Assembly (NCBI GenBank): GCA_964531645.1
Contig: CAZHEF010000034.1
Location: 1 to 27,684 of the forward strand
Direction of reading: 5' to 3'
Source of the DNA: JBBIMS01 sp964531645
GTDB lineage: Bacteria > Acidobacteriota > Aminicenantia > JBFLYD01 > JBBIMS01
DNA: 27,684 bases
Of the stretch, positions 7,075 to 14,913 are shown piece after piece. How positions within the stretch are numbered: position 1 is the stretch's first letter; every line of letters begins with the position of its first letter. The notes below the pieces were generated by a model. The model worked only from the letters and a program-made list of their open reading frames with translations, had not been told where the DNA came from and ran no database searches. The position numbers were made by a program, and so were the translations under genes.

Positions 7075-8319
7075 TTAAATCTTTTGCACTATATTAAAAA
7101 ATTTTTCGATTTCCTCAATTGTGTTGTAATGAACAAAGCCGATTCTGAGCAAACCACCTTTATCCTCAAGTCCGAGTCTTCTAACCATTTCAATAGCAAA
7201 GAAGTGTCCATCCCAGCAGAAGATATTTTCTGAGGCAAGAATTTTTGCCATTTCCTCTGGACTAACCCCATCCTTCCTCATTGAAAAAACAGGAACTTTT
7301 TGATTCAATTGCTCTCTCTTCCTTATACCATAAATTTTCAGATTTTTAATGGAGAAAGCTCTTTCGAGGAATGTTTCAGCTAATTTTAACTCGTGCTCTC
7401 CAATCATCTCAAATGCTCTCTTTATCTTCTCCCTTCTTGGAGAATCTTTGCTTGCTCCACCGTATTTAACTCCTATTTCTCCAATATAATCAACAGCAGA
7501 GGTAAACCCTGCCATACCTTCGTGATTCAAAGTTCCTGTTTCCCATTTTTCAGGGAGGCTATCAGGGACAGGTCTTGCCTTGTATGTCATCAGTCTTTCA
7601 AGGTGTTCTCTTTTTCCATAAAGAATACCAAGGTGGGGACCAAAAAATTTGTAGGAACTGCAAACTAAGAAATCGCAGTCAATCTCTTTAACATCTATAA
7701 GTCCATGGGGAGCGAACTGAACCGCATCAACATAGGTTAGTGCTCCCACTTCCTTTGCCCATTTTACAATGGTCTTTACATCGTTGACAGTTCCTACTGC
7801 ATTACTCGCATAGCAGAATGCAATTATTTTAGTCCTTTCATTTATCTTTTTTTTGAGGTCATTCATATCAAGGGTGCAATCCTCAGGATTTATATCAGCC
7901 CATACAATCTTTGCTCCTCTTTCCTCTGCCATTATGAGCCAAGGAGATATGTTTGCATCGTGGTCAAGTCTTGTAACAATAATTTCATCACCTTCTTTAA
8001 TCTCCTTTGCAAGGGATCTGCTGAAATTAAAGGTGAGGGTTGTCATGTTTTGACCAAACACAATTTCCGCTGGTTCTGCTCCCAGAAAATCTGCTCCTGC
8101 TTTGTGAGCCTCTTCAATTGTCATATCAGTGAGTATGCTCGTTTCAAATACTCCATGAGTGTTGGAATTCTTTCTTATTAAATAATCTTTAATTGATTCG
8201 ATTACCTTTAGGGGAACCTGCGTTCCACCAGGATTGTCAAAAAATATTGCTGTTTTTCCTCCAAATTTTTCTTTTAGTGAAGGGAATTTTTTTCTTGTTT
8301 CATTTACATTAAAAGACAT
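7075..8319 (-). CDS. Class V PLP enzyme, cysteine desulfurase-like (VC1184-type)
   Basis: A PLP-dependent protein of 414 aa. Numbering here counts from the TTG two codons upstream (8325). Visible are the stacking His122 in the LDHDAN segment, Asp200 and Gln203 in YVDAVQ, and the Schiff-base Lys226 in SSYKFFGPH. The C-terminal LLRIGFVHYNT is typical of the subfamily named after Vibrio VC1184. In SufS-type desulfurases the active Cys follows a Gly-His-His motif; here the equivalent run is Gly-His-Phe-Phe-Ala, so the Cys is replaced by Phe376. The enzyme is therefore unlikely to be a true desulfurase and may be a lyase, racemase or aminotransferase. The ATG at 8319 has GGAGG seven bases upstream, whereas the TTG at 8325 is one base from it, so 8319 is the start. 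Confidence 0.88.
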   Translation of the reverse strand: MSFNVNETRKKFPSLKEKFGGKTAIFFDNPGGTQVPLKVIESIKDYLIRKNSNTHGVFETSILTDMTIEEAHKAGADFLGAEPAEIVFGQNMTTLTFNFSRSLAKEIKEGDEIIVTRLDHDANISPWLIMAEERGAKIVWADINPEDCTLDMNDLKKKINERTKIIAFCYASNAVGTVNDVKTIVKWAKEVGALTYVDAVQFAPHGLIDVKEIDCDFLVCSSYKFFGPHLGILYGKREHLERLMTYKARPVPDSLPEKWETGTLNHEGMAGFTSAVDYIGEIGVKYGGASKDSPRREKIKRAFEMIGEHELKLAETFLERAFSIKNLKIYGIRKREQLNQKVPVFSMRKDGVSPEEMAKILASENIFCWDGHFFAIEMVRRLGLEDKGGLLRIGFVHYNTIEEIEKFFNIVQKI

Positions 8320-8363
8320 TTCCAAGCCTCCAAATAATAAACAATTCTACTACAAAAATTTAT

Positions 8364-8392
8364 TTGATTAAATAAGATTTTTGATATATCTT
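8364..8392 (+). promoter_or_regulatory. Promoter of the amino-acid permease
   Basis: TTGATT at 8364-8369 (four of six), 17-base spacer, TATCTT at 8387-8392 (four of six). The -10 ends seven bases before the ATG at 8400 and there is no Shine-Dalgarno sequence, so the transcript would start at or next to the start codon. Confidence 0.45.
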
Positions 8393-8399
8393 ATTCTCC

Positions 8400-9752
8400 A
8401 TGGATAGAGAAAATTTTGAAGAGAAAAAAAAACAATATTCAGAGCTTCCAAGGGTTCTTAACTTCATTGACATTATTGGAATTGTCGTTGGAGGAGTAAT
8501 CGGTTCGGGTATTTTTATAGTTCCTGCAAATATGGCAGGTTATGTCGGCTCTCCGGTGTGGCTTATGGCTGTCTGGATTTTTGGTGGAATTCTTACATTT
8601 TTTGGAGCTCTGACCCTTTCAGAACTCGGATCTATGTATCCACAGGCAGGTGGGATGTATGTTTATCTCAGGGAAGCCTACAGTCCCCTCATCGCTTTCC
8701 TTTTTGGATGGACCCTATTCCTTGTTATAGATTCAGGAACAATTGCAACCCTTGCAGTTGCATTTTCCTCAAAATATCTCCCTCATTTTTTCACCCTAAC
8801 TCCATTTTTTTCCAAATTAATAGCTATTCTTCTAATTGCTTTTCTTGTTGCAGTTAACTACATTGGTGTGAGATGGGGTGCTTTACTTCAGAATTTTCTG
8901 ACTCTAATAAAATTTGGAGCTCTTCTTGGAGTTTGTGGAATAATATTTTTGCTGGGGAAGGGAAATCCAAAAAATTTCATAGAGCCTCCTCCAACTTTTT
9001 CTCCTGATTTCATAGGGAAATTTGGACTTGCCCTTGTTGCAGCTTTATGGGCATACAAAGGATGGGAGACAGCAACTTTTTCAGCAGGGGAGATTAGAAA
9101 GCCCGAGAAAAATCTTCCCCTTGGACTTTTTGCAGGGACATTGACTGTGATTTCAATTTACCTCATTGCCAATCTCGCCTATTTATATGTAATACCAGCT
9201 TCGGAAATGGCAGGCTCAAATAGAATTGCAAGTAATGCAATGGGAAAAGTCATCGGTCCATTGGGTGCATCAATTATTGCATTCATAATACTTTTCTCAA
9301 TAACAGGCGCTGCAAATGGAACAGTTCTAACAGGTCCAAGGGTGTATTTTGCAATGGCAAGGGATGGGGTTTTCTTTAAAATGGTGGCTGAAGTTCATAA
9401 AAAATTTCTAACACCTCATATTTCGATATTAATTTTGGGAATATGGAGTGCAATCTTAAGTTTAACAGGGACCTTTGAACAACTCTTCACCTATGTTATT
9501 TTCGGAGAATGGCTATTTTTTGCCCTTGTAGCGGGAGCGGTTATAATTTTAAGACATAAAAAGCCCGAAATTCATAGGTCTTATAAAACATGGGGTTATC
9601 CTCTCACCCCTGTTCTTTTCATATTATCTGCTATTTTCATTTCAGTAAATACTTTGATAAATGAGTTATGGAACTCAATGGCTGGTCTTCTAATAATAGC
9701 CCTCGGAGTTCCTTTTTATATTTACTGGAGGAAGGGTATGAAAAGAAATTAA
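8400..9752 (+). CDS. APC-family amino-acid permease or exchanger
   Basis: A 450-aa integral inner-membrane protein with about twelve hydrophobic segments. TM1 contains GVIGSGIF (32-39), the APC substrate-backbone binding motif. ELGSMYPQAGG (75-85) and the following aromatic, Gly-rich segment are the TM2-TM3 signature of the AA_permease_2/LAT-like branch. Near the C terminus, a cytoplasmic loop reading His-Arg-Ser-Tyr then Gly-Tyr-Pro precedes the last two helices, as in that branch. It probably takes up or exchanges an amino acid; the substrate cannot be read from the sequence. The gene is divergent from the PLP-enzyme operon with 80 bases between, so the two may share regulation. The ATG lacks a Shine-Dalgarno sequence. 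Confidence 0.92.
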   Translation: MDRENFEEKKKQYSELPRVLNFIDIIGIVVGGVIGSGIFIVPANMAGYVGSPVWLMAVWIFGGILTFFGALTLSELGSMYPQAGGMYVYLREAYSPLIAFLFGWTLFLVIDSGTIATLAVAFSSKYLPHFFTLTPFFSKLIAILLIAFLVAVNYIGVRWGALLQNFLTLIKFGALLGVCGIIFLLGKGNPKNFIEPPPTFSPDFIGKFGLALVAALWAYKGWETATFSAGEIRKPEKNLPLGLFAGTLTVISIYLIANLAYLYVIPASEMAGSNRIASNAMGKVIGPLGASIIAFIILFSITGAANGTVLTGPRVYFAMARDGVFFKMVAEVHKKFLTPHISILILGIWSAILSLTGTFEQLFTYVIFGEWLFFALVAGAVIILRHKKPEIHRSYKTWGYPLTPVLFILSAIFISVNTLINELWNSMAGLLIIALGVPFYIYWRKGMKRN

Positions 9753-9767
9753 TCAGTTAATGTGGCA

Positions 9768-11363
9768 ATGAAAATCAAAAAAATTACTTTTCAAAACAAA
9801 AAACGTTTTTAACCATTATCTTTTTTATCCCAATTTTCATCTTTGTATCAATTCTATTATCTTGTAGCCAAGAAAAGGAGCTTGAGCAACAAATAAAATC
9901 TATTTTGACGAATGACAAAATTTATTTTAAAGGAGCTGAACTTTTTCATTAGCTGAAAGTTATGAGACAAAGGGAGAGTGGGATAAAACAATAAATATTT
10001 ATCAGGCAGTGATTGATAATATTTATTCTGAAGAAACGGAAGGTCCGGTCGGGCAATTATATGGTTTTTTAGCTGAACAGAGAATTGAATGGATTAAAAG
10101 TGACAAGAGCTGGTATTTTCAAGATAGAGAAGAATTGGTAAAGAAGATAGAAGAAATCATTTTTGAACTTCGCAAAGATGAAAGGGGTTGGCAATGGGAT
10201 TGGATGATGTTCTGTTATGGACATGCGAATTGGAAAGAATTTACAAGCTGGATGGAAGAGTAGTTAAAAATCAATCCATTTATCTATGAAGAAGAAAAAA
10301 TATACAAATATATAGAAAATTACTTTGTTTTTAATAGAGAAAAAGCAAAAAACATTGCTGCAGGAAATAAAGCTGATGAAATGTTTGAAAAGGTAATTTC
10401 TCACTATAAAAATTCTTCCATCTATATTGATGCTAAAAAAAGGCTAAGTTATTTAAAGGAAAATTCCAGTGTTCCGCTGGAAGCATTCACGAAGAATTTA
10501 AAAAAATTTAGAAAAATATAAAAATGCAACTGATGTCCAAGGTAATCTCTTAGCTCCTTTTGCATTGCTTTTTATTGCTAATAGTTTTTACGATGAAGAT
10601 AACTATTCTGAGGCTCTTTCTGCATACCAGAAGGTAATAAAACTTTATCCCCATTATAAGATCTCGGTCAAAAATAAGCTTATTTTCTCTCCAGCCAAAC
10701 AAGCCCAATATTTTATGGCAATGATTTATTATCTGATGCAAGATCATGAAAATAGAATTTCAATATTTCAGAATCTATATAGAATAAAAGAGGACTATGT
10801 GTTCGTTCCTTATCATTGGGCAAAGTTTTATTGTGGCGCCCCCCTTTTTCATGCAAGTGGCACTTAAGCGAATCTTTAAAGGCAAAAGCCATAACTGAAC
10901 TTGCAAGGCTTTATTATGGATATGAAAATCCAGAAAAAGCTATTTCTTTATACGTCGAGATTCTTATAGACAAAGATTTAAGAGAGAAAACCGAATATCA
11001 ATTGAATAATAAAAGCAGGAGAATACATATTTTGAAATTGCACTATCACAGGTTGCAAAAATAGAGAATCCTAAATATAAAGGAAGAATAATAGATTTAT
11101 TCAATTCCCTTTTTCAACAGCCTCTGACAGAAAACCAGAGTTTATTGCTTTACAAATACTGGTTTCAGTTTCTCCTCAGACAAAAGGACTACCTTTCTGG
11201 ATTCCAAAAATGGATTTATTATGTAAAAAAATGTAACGAAAAGGGCATAAAAGATATAGATATTCGTGTGGCTGTAAAACTTTTAAAGGACTCAAAACAA
11301 TTTTGGCTTTATAAAAAATTGGCAACTGGTAAAATAAAAACTATCTTAGATGAGAAATTTTAA
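9768..11363 (+). pseudogene. Decayed TPR-repeat lipoprotein gene
   Basis: One ancestral reading frame can be followed across the region only by changing frame. It starts at ATG 9768, then shifts at a T-run near 9806-9810 into a signal peptide ending in the lipobox Leu-Leu-Ser-Cys (Cys at 9863). It shifts again near 9945, meets an in-frame TAG at 10261-10263, shifts near an A-run at about 10500, again near 10840-10870 (a C-run lies there), and again near 11010, and ends at TAA 11361-11363. The joined product would be about 530 aa, with TPR-like segments such as NYSEALSAYQKVIKLYP and NPEKAISLYVEIL. It was probably an outer-membrane or periplasmic lipoprotein. Five frame changes plus a nonsense codon, with intact genes on both sides, argue for genuine decay over sequencing error. 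Confidence 0.85.
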
Positions 11364-11401
11364 AACCCAAGCTTATTTTTTAAATTTAGTGGAATGTATT
11401 C

Positions 11402-11839
11402 TCAGATTTTTTTATTTTGCTTTTTGGTTTCTTTTTTCTCAATACACTCCCTACAAATGCCGTAAAAATATAAATAAATTTTTTCGATTTTATTGTCATC
11501 TACACTTGCTTTTTTTGCGGGTTTATCTTTAATATCCTTTATCTTTCCGCAGATTCTGCAGATAAAGTGAGAGTGTTCGCAAGGTGTTGAATCATAGAAT
11601 ACTCTCTCTCCTTCAATGAAAAGCTGGTTTACAAATCCTTCATTTGTGAGAACTTTCAATGTGTTGTAAACTGTAGCAACAGAGATGGTAGGATACTCTT
11701 TGGAGATTGCCTTGTAAATACTTTCTGCTGTGTGGTGTGTTCTATTGGAGACGAGATACTTTATTATTGCGATTCTCGGTATTGAAAGGACATATCCCTT
11801 CTCTTTTAACTCCAAAATTATTTTATTAACTTCTTCCAT
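11402..11839 (-). CDS. perR: PerR-type peroxide-sensing repressor (Fur family)
   Basis: A 145-aa Fur-family protein. Residues 1-72 are the winged helix with TISVATVYNTLKVL (51-64) as recognition region. The dimerisation half has the full PerR metal set when aligned by eye to Bacillus PerR: regulatory-site ligands His35, Asp83, His89, His91 and Asp102, and the structural zinc site Cys94, Cys97, Cys129 and Cys132. The Asp at the 104-equivalent position and the intact His pair favour PerR over Fur or Zur. It faces the flavodiiron operon, whose promoter carries a Per-box-like palindrome. The Lys-rich tail after Cys132 is slightly extended. The ATG has no Shine-Dalgarno sequence. Subfamily assignment is inferred; metal and peroxide response are not shown by sequence. 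Confidence 0.88.
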   Translation of the reverse strand: MEEVNKIILELKEKGYVLSIPRIAIIKYLVSNRTHHTAESIYKAISKEYPTISVATVYNTLKVLTNEGFVNQLFIEGERVFYDSTPCEHSHFICRICGKIKDIKDKPAKKASVDDNKIEKIYLYFYGICRECIEKKETKKQNKKI

Positions 11840-11847
11840 TATTTTTC

Positions 11848-11874
11848 ATTTTACCACAATTTTGTGCTTGACAA
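11848..11874 (-). promoter_or_regulatory. Possible promoter of the perR-like gene
   Basis: Minus-strand TAAAAT at 11853-11848 (five of six) ends eight bases before the ATG at 11839. TTGTCA at 11874-11869 (five of six) lies upstream, but the spacer is only 15 bases. The -35 overlaps that of the divergent operon promoter, so one bound repressor could affect both. Confidence 0.4.
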
Positions 11875-11896
11875 AAAATTTATTTTAATTTAGAAT
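11868..11896 (+). promoter_or_regulatory. Promoter of the O2/ROS-detoxification operon
   Basis: Perfect TTGACA at 11868-11873, 17-base spacer, TAGAAT at 11891-11896 (five of six). Transcription should start near 11903, giving a leader of about 33 bases with a GGAG Shine-Dalgarno site. Confidence 0.8.
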
Positions 11897-11904
11897 AATT
11901 CTTT
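11890..11904. promoter_or_regulatory. PerR-box-like operator overlapping the -10
   Basis: TTAGAATAATTCTTT contains a perfect AGAAT-A-ATTCT palindrome and matches the PerR consensus TTATAATNATTATAA at ten of fourteen defined positions. It covers the whole -10 hexamer, so a bound PerR would block RNA polymerase. Confidence 0.65.
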
Positions 11905-11935
11905 GTTAAAAAATATTTTAAGTTTGGAGTTAAAT

Positions 11936-13123
11936 ATGGCGATATTAAAAATTAAAGATGGTGTTTTTTCTGTAGGGGTTCAACACTGGGAAAGGAGAAT
12001 TTTTGATGAATTAATCCCTCTTCCGGATGGAACAAGCTACAATTCCTATCTTGTAATTGGCTCTGAAAAGAGCGTTCTAATAGATACTGCTGACCCATTA
12101 AAGAAAGAAAATTTCATTGAAAATCTTATAAAGACTGGGGTAGAAAAAATTGATTTCATAGTAGCCAATCATGCGGAGCAGGACCATTCAGGTCTAATTC
12201 CAGAGATCCTTTCTCTTTATCCAGAATCAAAGGTTGTTGCCAATGAAAAAGGAAAATCCCTACTTTATGATCTCCTCCACATTCCTGATGAAAAATTTCT
12301 AACAGTAAAGGATGGAGAAACTCTGTCTCTTGGGGGAAAAACTCTGAAATTCGTTTTTACCCCATGGGTTCACTGGCCTGAAACAATGGTTACTTTCCTT
12401 GTGGAAGATAGAACTCTCTTTTCCTGTGACTTTTTTGGTTCCCACTATGCAACCTCTTCCCTGTATGCGGAGGAGGACGAGAGAATCCTTGAGGATGCAA
12501 AAAGATATTATGCAGAAATAATTATGCCTTTTAGAGTTCAGATAAAGAAAAATATTGAAATTGTTGAGTCTCTCTCACCCGCACTTATTGCTCCAAGTCA
12601 TGGACCTGTCTGGAAGAACCCATCTTTTATAATTAACGCCTACAAAGACTGGGTATCCGATAGGTTCAGGAACATAGTTCTTATCCCTTATGTATCAATG
12701 CATGACAGTACCAAAAAAATGGTAGATTATCTAACAGACTCCTTGATAAAACTTGGAATAGATGTAAAGCAATTCAGCCTTCCTGTAACAGACATTGGTG
12801 AGTTTGCCATTGAGCTTGTTGACGCTCCAACAATTGTTATAGGAACACCAACAGTTCTTGCAGGAGCTCACCCGGTGGCTATTTATGCAGCATATCTTGT
12901 GAATGCTCTGAGACCAAAACTTAAATTCGCTACTGTTATTGGTTCTTACGGATGGGGAGGAAAGGCAGTGGAACATATACAGGCTCAGCTCTCAGGTTTA
13001 AAGATTGAATTTCTTGAGCCTGTTCTTGTAAAAGGACTCCCTAAGAAGGAAGAGCTTTCCATTTTAGAAAATCTTGCCAAAAGAATTTACGATAAACATA
13101 AAGAAGCTGGAATAATAAAATAA
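11936..13123 (+). CDS. Flavodiiron protein (class A; O2/NO reductase)
   Basis: A 395-aa two-domain enzyme that reduces O2 to water or NO to N2O with electrons from rubredoxin. The metallo-beta-lactamase-like domain (1-245) has all diiron ligands: His79, Glu81 and Asp83 in HxExDH, His146, Asp165 and His222. The flavodoxin domain (about 246-395) binds FMN; the loop after strand one (SMHDSTKKM, 254-262) is the phosphate-binding loop, and SYGWGGKA (337-344) matches the flavin-ring loop. There is no fused rubredoxin, so it is class A and needs a separate donor, encoded four genes downstream. The start at ATG 11936 follows GGAG at six bases; a TTG at 11903 lies at the predicted transcription start and cannot be used. 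It is the first gene of the operon. Confidence 0.95.
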   Translation: MAILKIKDGVFSVGVQHWERRIFDELIPLPDGTSYNSYLVIGSEKSVLIDTADPLKKENFIENLIKTGVEKIDFIVANHAEQDHSGLIPEILSLYPESKVVANEKGKSLLYDLLHIPDEKFLTVKDGETLSLGGKTLKFVFTPWVHWPETMVTFLVEDRTLFSCDFFGSHYATSSLYAEEDERILEDAKRYYAEIIMPFRVQIKKNIEIVESLSPALIAPSHGPVWKNPSFIINAYKDWVSDRFRNIVLIPYVSMHDSTKKMVDYLTDSLIKLGIDVKQFSLPVTDIGEFAIELVDAPTIVIGTPTVLAGAHPVAIYAAYLVNALRPKLKFATVIGSYGWGGKAVEHIQAQLSGLKIEFLEPVLVKGLPKKEELSILENLAKRIYDKHKEAGIIK

Positions 13124-13136
13124 GAGGAGGTTTTCA

Positions 13137-13643
13137 GTGAAGAATATGACAGAAAAATCATTATCTGAAGCATTCGCTGGAGAGTCAATGGCTCATATAA
13201 AATATTTAATCTTCAGCGAAGTTGCTGAAAATGAAGGGTTTAAAAATGTCTCGAGACTTTTTGGGGCTATCGCCTTTGCAGAGTTTGTTCATGCAAAGAA
13301 CCATGCAAGGAATTTAGGGTATATAGGAAACACAAGCGAGAATCTTCAGACAGGTATTAATGGAGAAAATTTTGAGATTAATGAAATGTATCCAGCCTAC
13401 AACGCCATTGCAGAACTCCAGAATGAGAAAGGAGCAAAACTTTCTATTCATTATGCCATAGAGGCTGAAAGGATCCACGAGCAACTATACAAAATTGCCA
13501 AAGAGAGTGTTGATGTTAAAAAAGATATTGAGCTAAAAGAGATTCACATATGTCCTGTTTGCGGATACACATATATGGGCGAAAAACCACCTGATAAATG
13601 TCCAGTTTGTGGAGTTTCCATGGAGAAATTTGTAAAGTTTTAA
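13137..13643 (+). CDS. Rubrerythrin (NAD(P)H-peroxidase electron acceptor)
   Basis: A 168-aa non-haem diiron peroxidase that reduces H2O2 with rubredoxin-relayed electrons. The ferritin-like four-helix domain (1-125) carries Glu16, Glu49-x-x-His52 and Glu111-x-x-His114, with Glu93 and Glu97 in the third helix. The C-terminal rubredoxin-like domain has Cys139-x-x-Cys142 and Cys155-x-x-Cys158. It starts with GTG at 13137, preferred because GAGGAGG lies six bases upstream; the ATG at 13146 is too far from it. It is 13 bases after the flavodiiron gene and clearly in the same operon. Confidence 0.96.
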   Translation: MKNMTEKSLSEAFAGESMAHIKYLIFSEVAENEGFKNVSRLFGAIAFAEFVHAKNHARNLGYIGNTSENLQTGINGENFEINEMYPAYNAIAELQNEKGAKLSIHYAIEAERIHEQLYKIAKESVDVKKDIELKEIHICPVCGYTYMGEKPPDKCPVCGVSMEKFVKF

Positions 13644-13672
13644 ATTTTTTTATTTTAATGAAGGGAGGTAAT

Positions 13673-14062
13673 ATGAAAGACCTAATTCAAACCGGTGACT
13701 GGAAGGGAGAAAAACATGTCCCTTCAATTGATATTATTGGAACTCCTAAGAAAGGAGAAAAAATTGAGATTAAAGTGGGAGTCGGAAAGGAAATTCCTCA
13801 TCCCAACACAACAGAGCATCATATAAGCTGGATTGAGGTTTATTTCCATCCTGAAGGGGAGAAATTTCCTTATCTTCTCGGAAGATTTGAATTCAGTTCC
13901 CATGGTGAGTCAACTCAAGGACCCAACACATCAACAGTTTACTCTGAGCCGTGGATTAATTTATTTTTCAGAACTGAAAAAAGTGGGACAATCCATGCTC
14001 TATCATTCTGTAACATCCATGGTCTATGGGGAAATTCTGCCTATTTAAAGATCGAGGGATAA
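13673..14062 (+). CDS. Superoxide reductase (neelaredoxin type)
   Basis: A 129-aa one-iron enzyme that reduces superoxide to H2O2 without releasing O2. The Fe(His)4(Cys) ligands are His15, His43, His49, His116 and Cys113. Glu13 and Lys14 of the EKHVP motif are the residues that gate the iron and guide substrate in Pyrococcus superoxide reductase. It lacks the N-terminal desulforedoxin domain, so it is the class II (neelaredoxin) form. The start at ATG 13673 follows GGGAGGT closely; the open frame runs further upstream into the rubrerythrin gene but has no better start. The peroxide it makes can be removed by the rubrerythrin encoded just before it. Confidence 0.95.
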   Translation: MKDLIQTGDWKGEKHVPSIDIIGTPKKGEKIEIKVGVGKEIPHPNTTEHHISWIEVYFHPEGEKFPYLLGRFEFSSHGESTQGPNTSTVYSEPWINLFFRTEKSGTIHALSFCNIHGLWGNSAYLKIEG

Positions 14063-14569
14063 ATGGAAAGAAAAGCGCTGGAAAAAATAAGTTACGGGCT
14101 CTACATTGTCTCATCTGTTAAAAATGGAAAATTTAATGGTCAGATAGCAAACACTGTTTTCCAGGTAACTTCAGAGCCTCCAAGGATTGCGATCAGTATA
14201 AACAAAGAGAATCTTACCCATGAATTTATTGAAGCAAGTGGTCACTTTACTGTATCGGTTCTTAAGCAGGAGACCCCATTCTCCTTTATTGGTAACTTTG
14301 GATTTAAAAGTGGAAAGAATGTGAATAAATTTGAGAACTGTGCTTTCAAAATTGGAAAATCTGGTTGCCCAATTGTTCTGGAGAATTCAATTGCATACAT
14401 GGAGTTTAAGGTGATAGATAAAATTGATGTCGGGACTCACACAATTTTCATAGGCGAGATGTTGGAAGGTGAAATAATTGAAGATGGAGAGCCTCTCTCA
14501 TATGCTTATTACAGAATGGCAAAGAAAGGAAAATCACCCAAAACTGCTCCGACTTTTTTAAAGGAGTAA
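14063..14569 (+). CDS. Flavin reductase domain protein (NAD(P)H:rubredoxin reductase half)
   Basis: A 168-aa split-barrel FMN-binding protein of the flavin reductase family. Recognisable are the N-terminal LEKISYGLYIVSS (6-18), the NTVFQVTSEPPRIAISINK segment (30-48) and the Val-Gly-Thr-His-Thr-Ile-Phe-Ile-Gly strand near residue 142, all typical of the family. The closest known arrangement is the Moorella high-molecular-weight rubredoxin, where such a domain is fused to a rubredoxin and passes NADH electrons to the flavodiiron protein. Here the rubredoxin is a separate gene three bases downstream. The ATG abuts the stop codon of the superoxide reductase gene (TAA then ATG), suggesting coupled translation. 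Confidence 0.9.
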   Translation: MERKALEKISYGLYIVSSVKNGKFNGQIANTVFQVTSEPPRIAISINKENLTHEFIEASGHFTVSVLKQETPFSFIGNFGFKSGKNVNKFENCAFKIGKSGCPIVLENSIAYMEFKVIDKIDVGTHTIFIGEMLEGEIIEDGEPLSYAYYRMAKKGKSPKTAPTFLKE

Positions 14570-14572
14570 GAC

Positions 14573-14737
14573 ATGAAAAGATATGTTTGCACAATTTGCG
14601 GTTATGTTTATGACCCTGCAAATGGTGATCCTGACAACGGCATAAATCCTGGGACACCATTTGAGTCTTTACCAGATGACTGGTCATGCCCTGTATGTGG
14701 TGCTGGAAAGGATATGTTCGAGCCAGAGGAAAACTGA
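14573..14737 (+). CDS. Rubredoxin
   Basis: A 54-aa protein of standard rubredoxin length. The Fe(Cys)4 site is formed by Cys6-x-x-Cys9 and Cys39-x-x-Cys42, with the conserved Tyr-Asp-Pro after the first pair, the Pro-Gly-Thr-x-Phe turn and Asp-Asp-Trp before the second pair. It carries single electrons from the flavin reductase to the flavodiiron protein, rubrerythrin and superoxide reductase of the same operon. AAGGAG lies six bases before the ATG and overlaps the end of the upstream gene. It is the last gene of the operon; a hairpin terminator lies about 160 bases downstream. Confidence 0.96.
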   Translation: MKRYVCTICGYVYDPANGDPDNGINPGTPFESLPDDWSCPVCGAGKDMFEPEEN

Positions 14738-14867
14738 AAAATGATTCAAAAGGCAAAATTCAAAATGTTGGGCTAAAAGCAAATTTTTCAGACTGAAGTT
14801 TGCGATATTCTTTTTGTTTGACGTGCTTTGTAGCTTCTTAAGAAAGTCCGTTATTTTATTCTCTTTG

Positions 14868-14884
14868 AAGAATGCTTCATTCTT
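14868..14884. repeat. Short perfect stem-loop
   Basis: AAGAATG and CATTCTT pair around a CTT loop. There is no T-run after it on the plus strand. It lies just before the terminator and may stabilise the 3' end. Confidence 0.4.
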
Positions 14885-14894
14885 GCGAAAACTG

Positions 14895-14913
14895 AAAGAG
14901 CTTAGCTCTTTTT
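14895..14913. terminator. Two-way terminator between rubredoxin and Clp-like genes
   Basis: AAAGAGC (14895-14901) pairs with GCTCTTT (14905-14911) around TTA, and the plus strand continues with T-rich sequence. The three loop bases are the TAA stop codon of the leftward Clp-like gene. The plus-strand reading is a normal intrinsic terminator; the minus-strand one is weaker because its T-run is interrupted. Confidence 0.6.

Noticed and set aside
11903..11935. TTG start for the flavodiiron gene
   Set aside because: It falls at the predicted transcription start and within the PerR-like box; ATG 11936 has a proper Shine-Dalgarno site and matches the family start.
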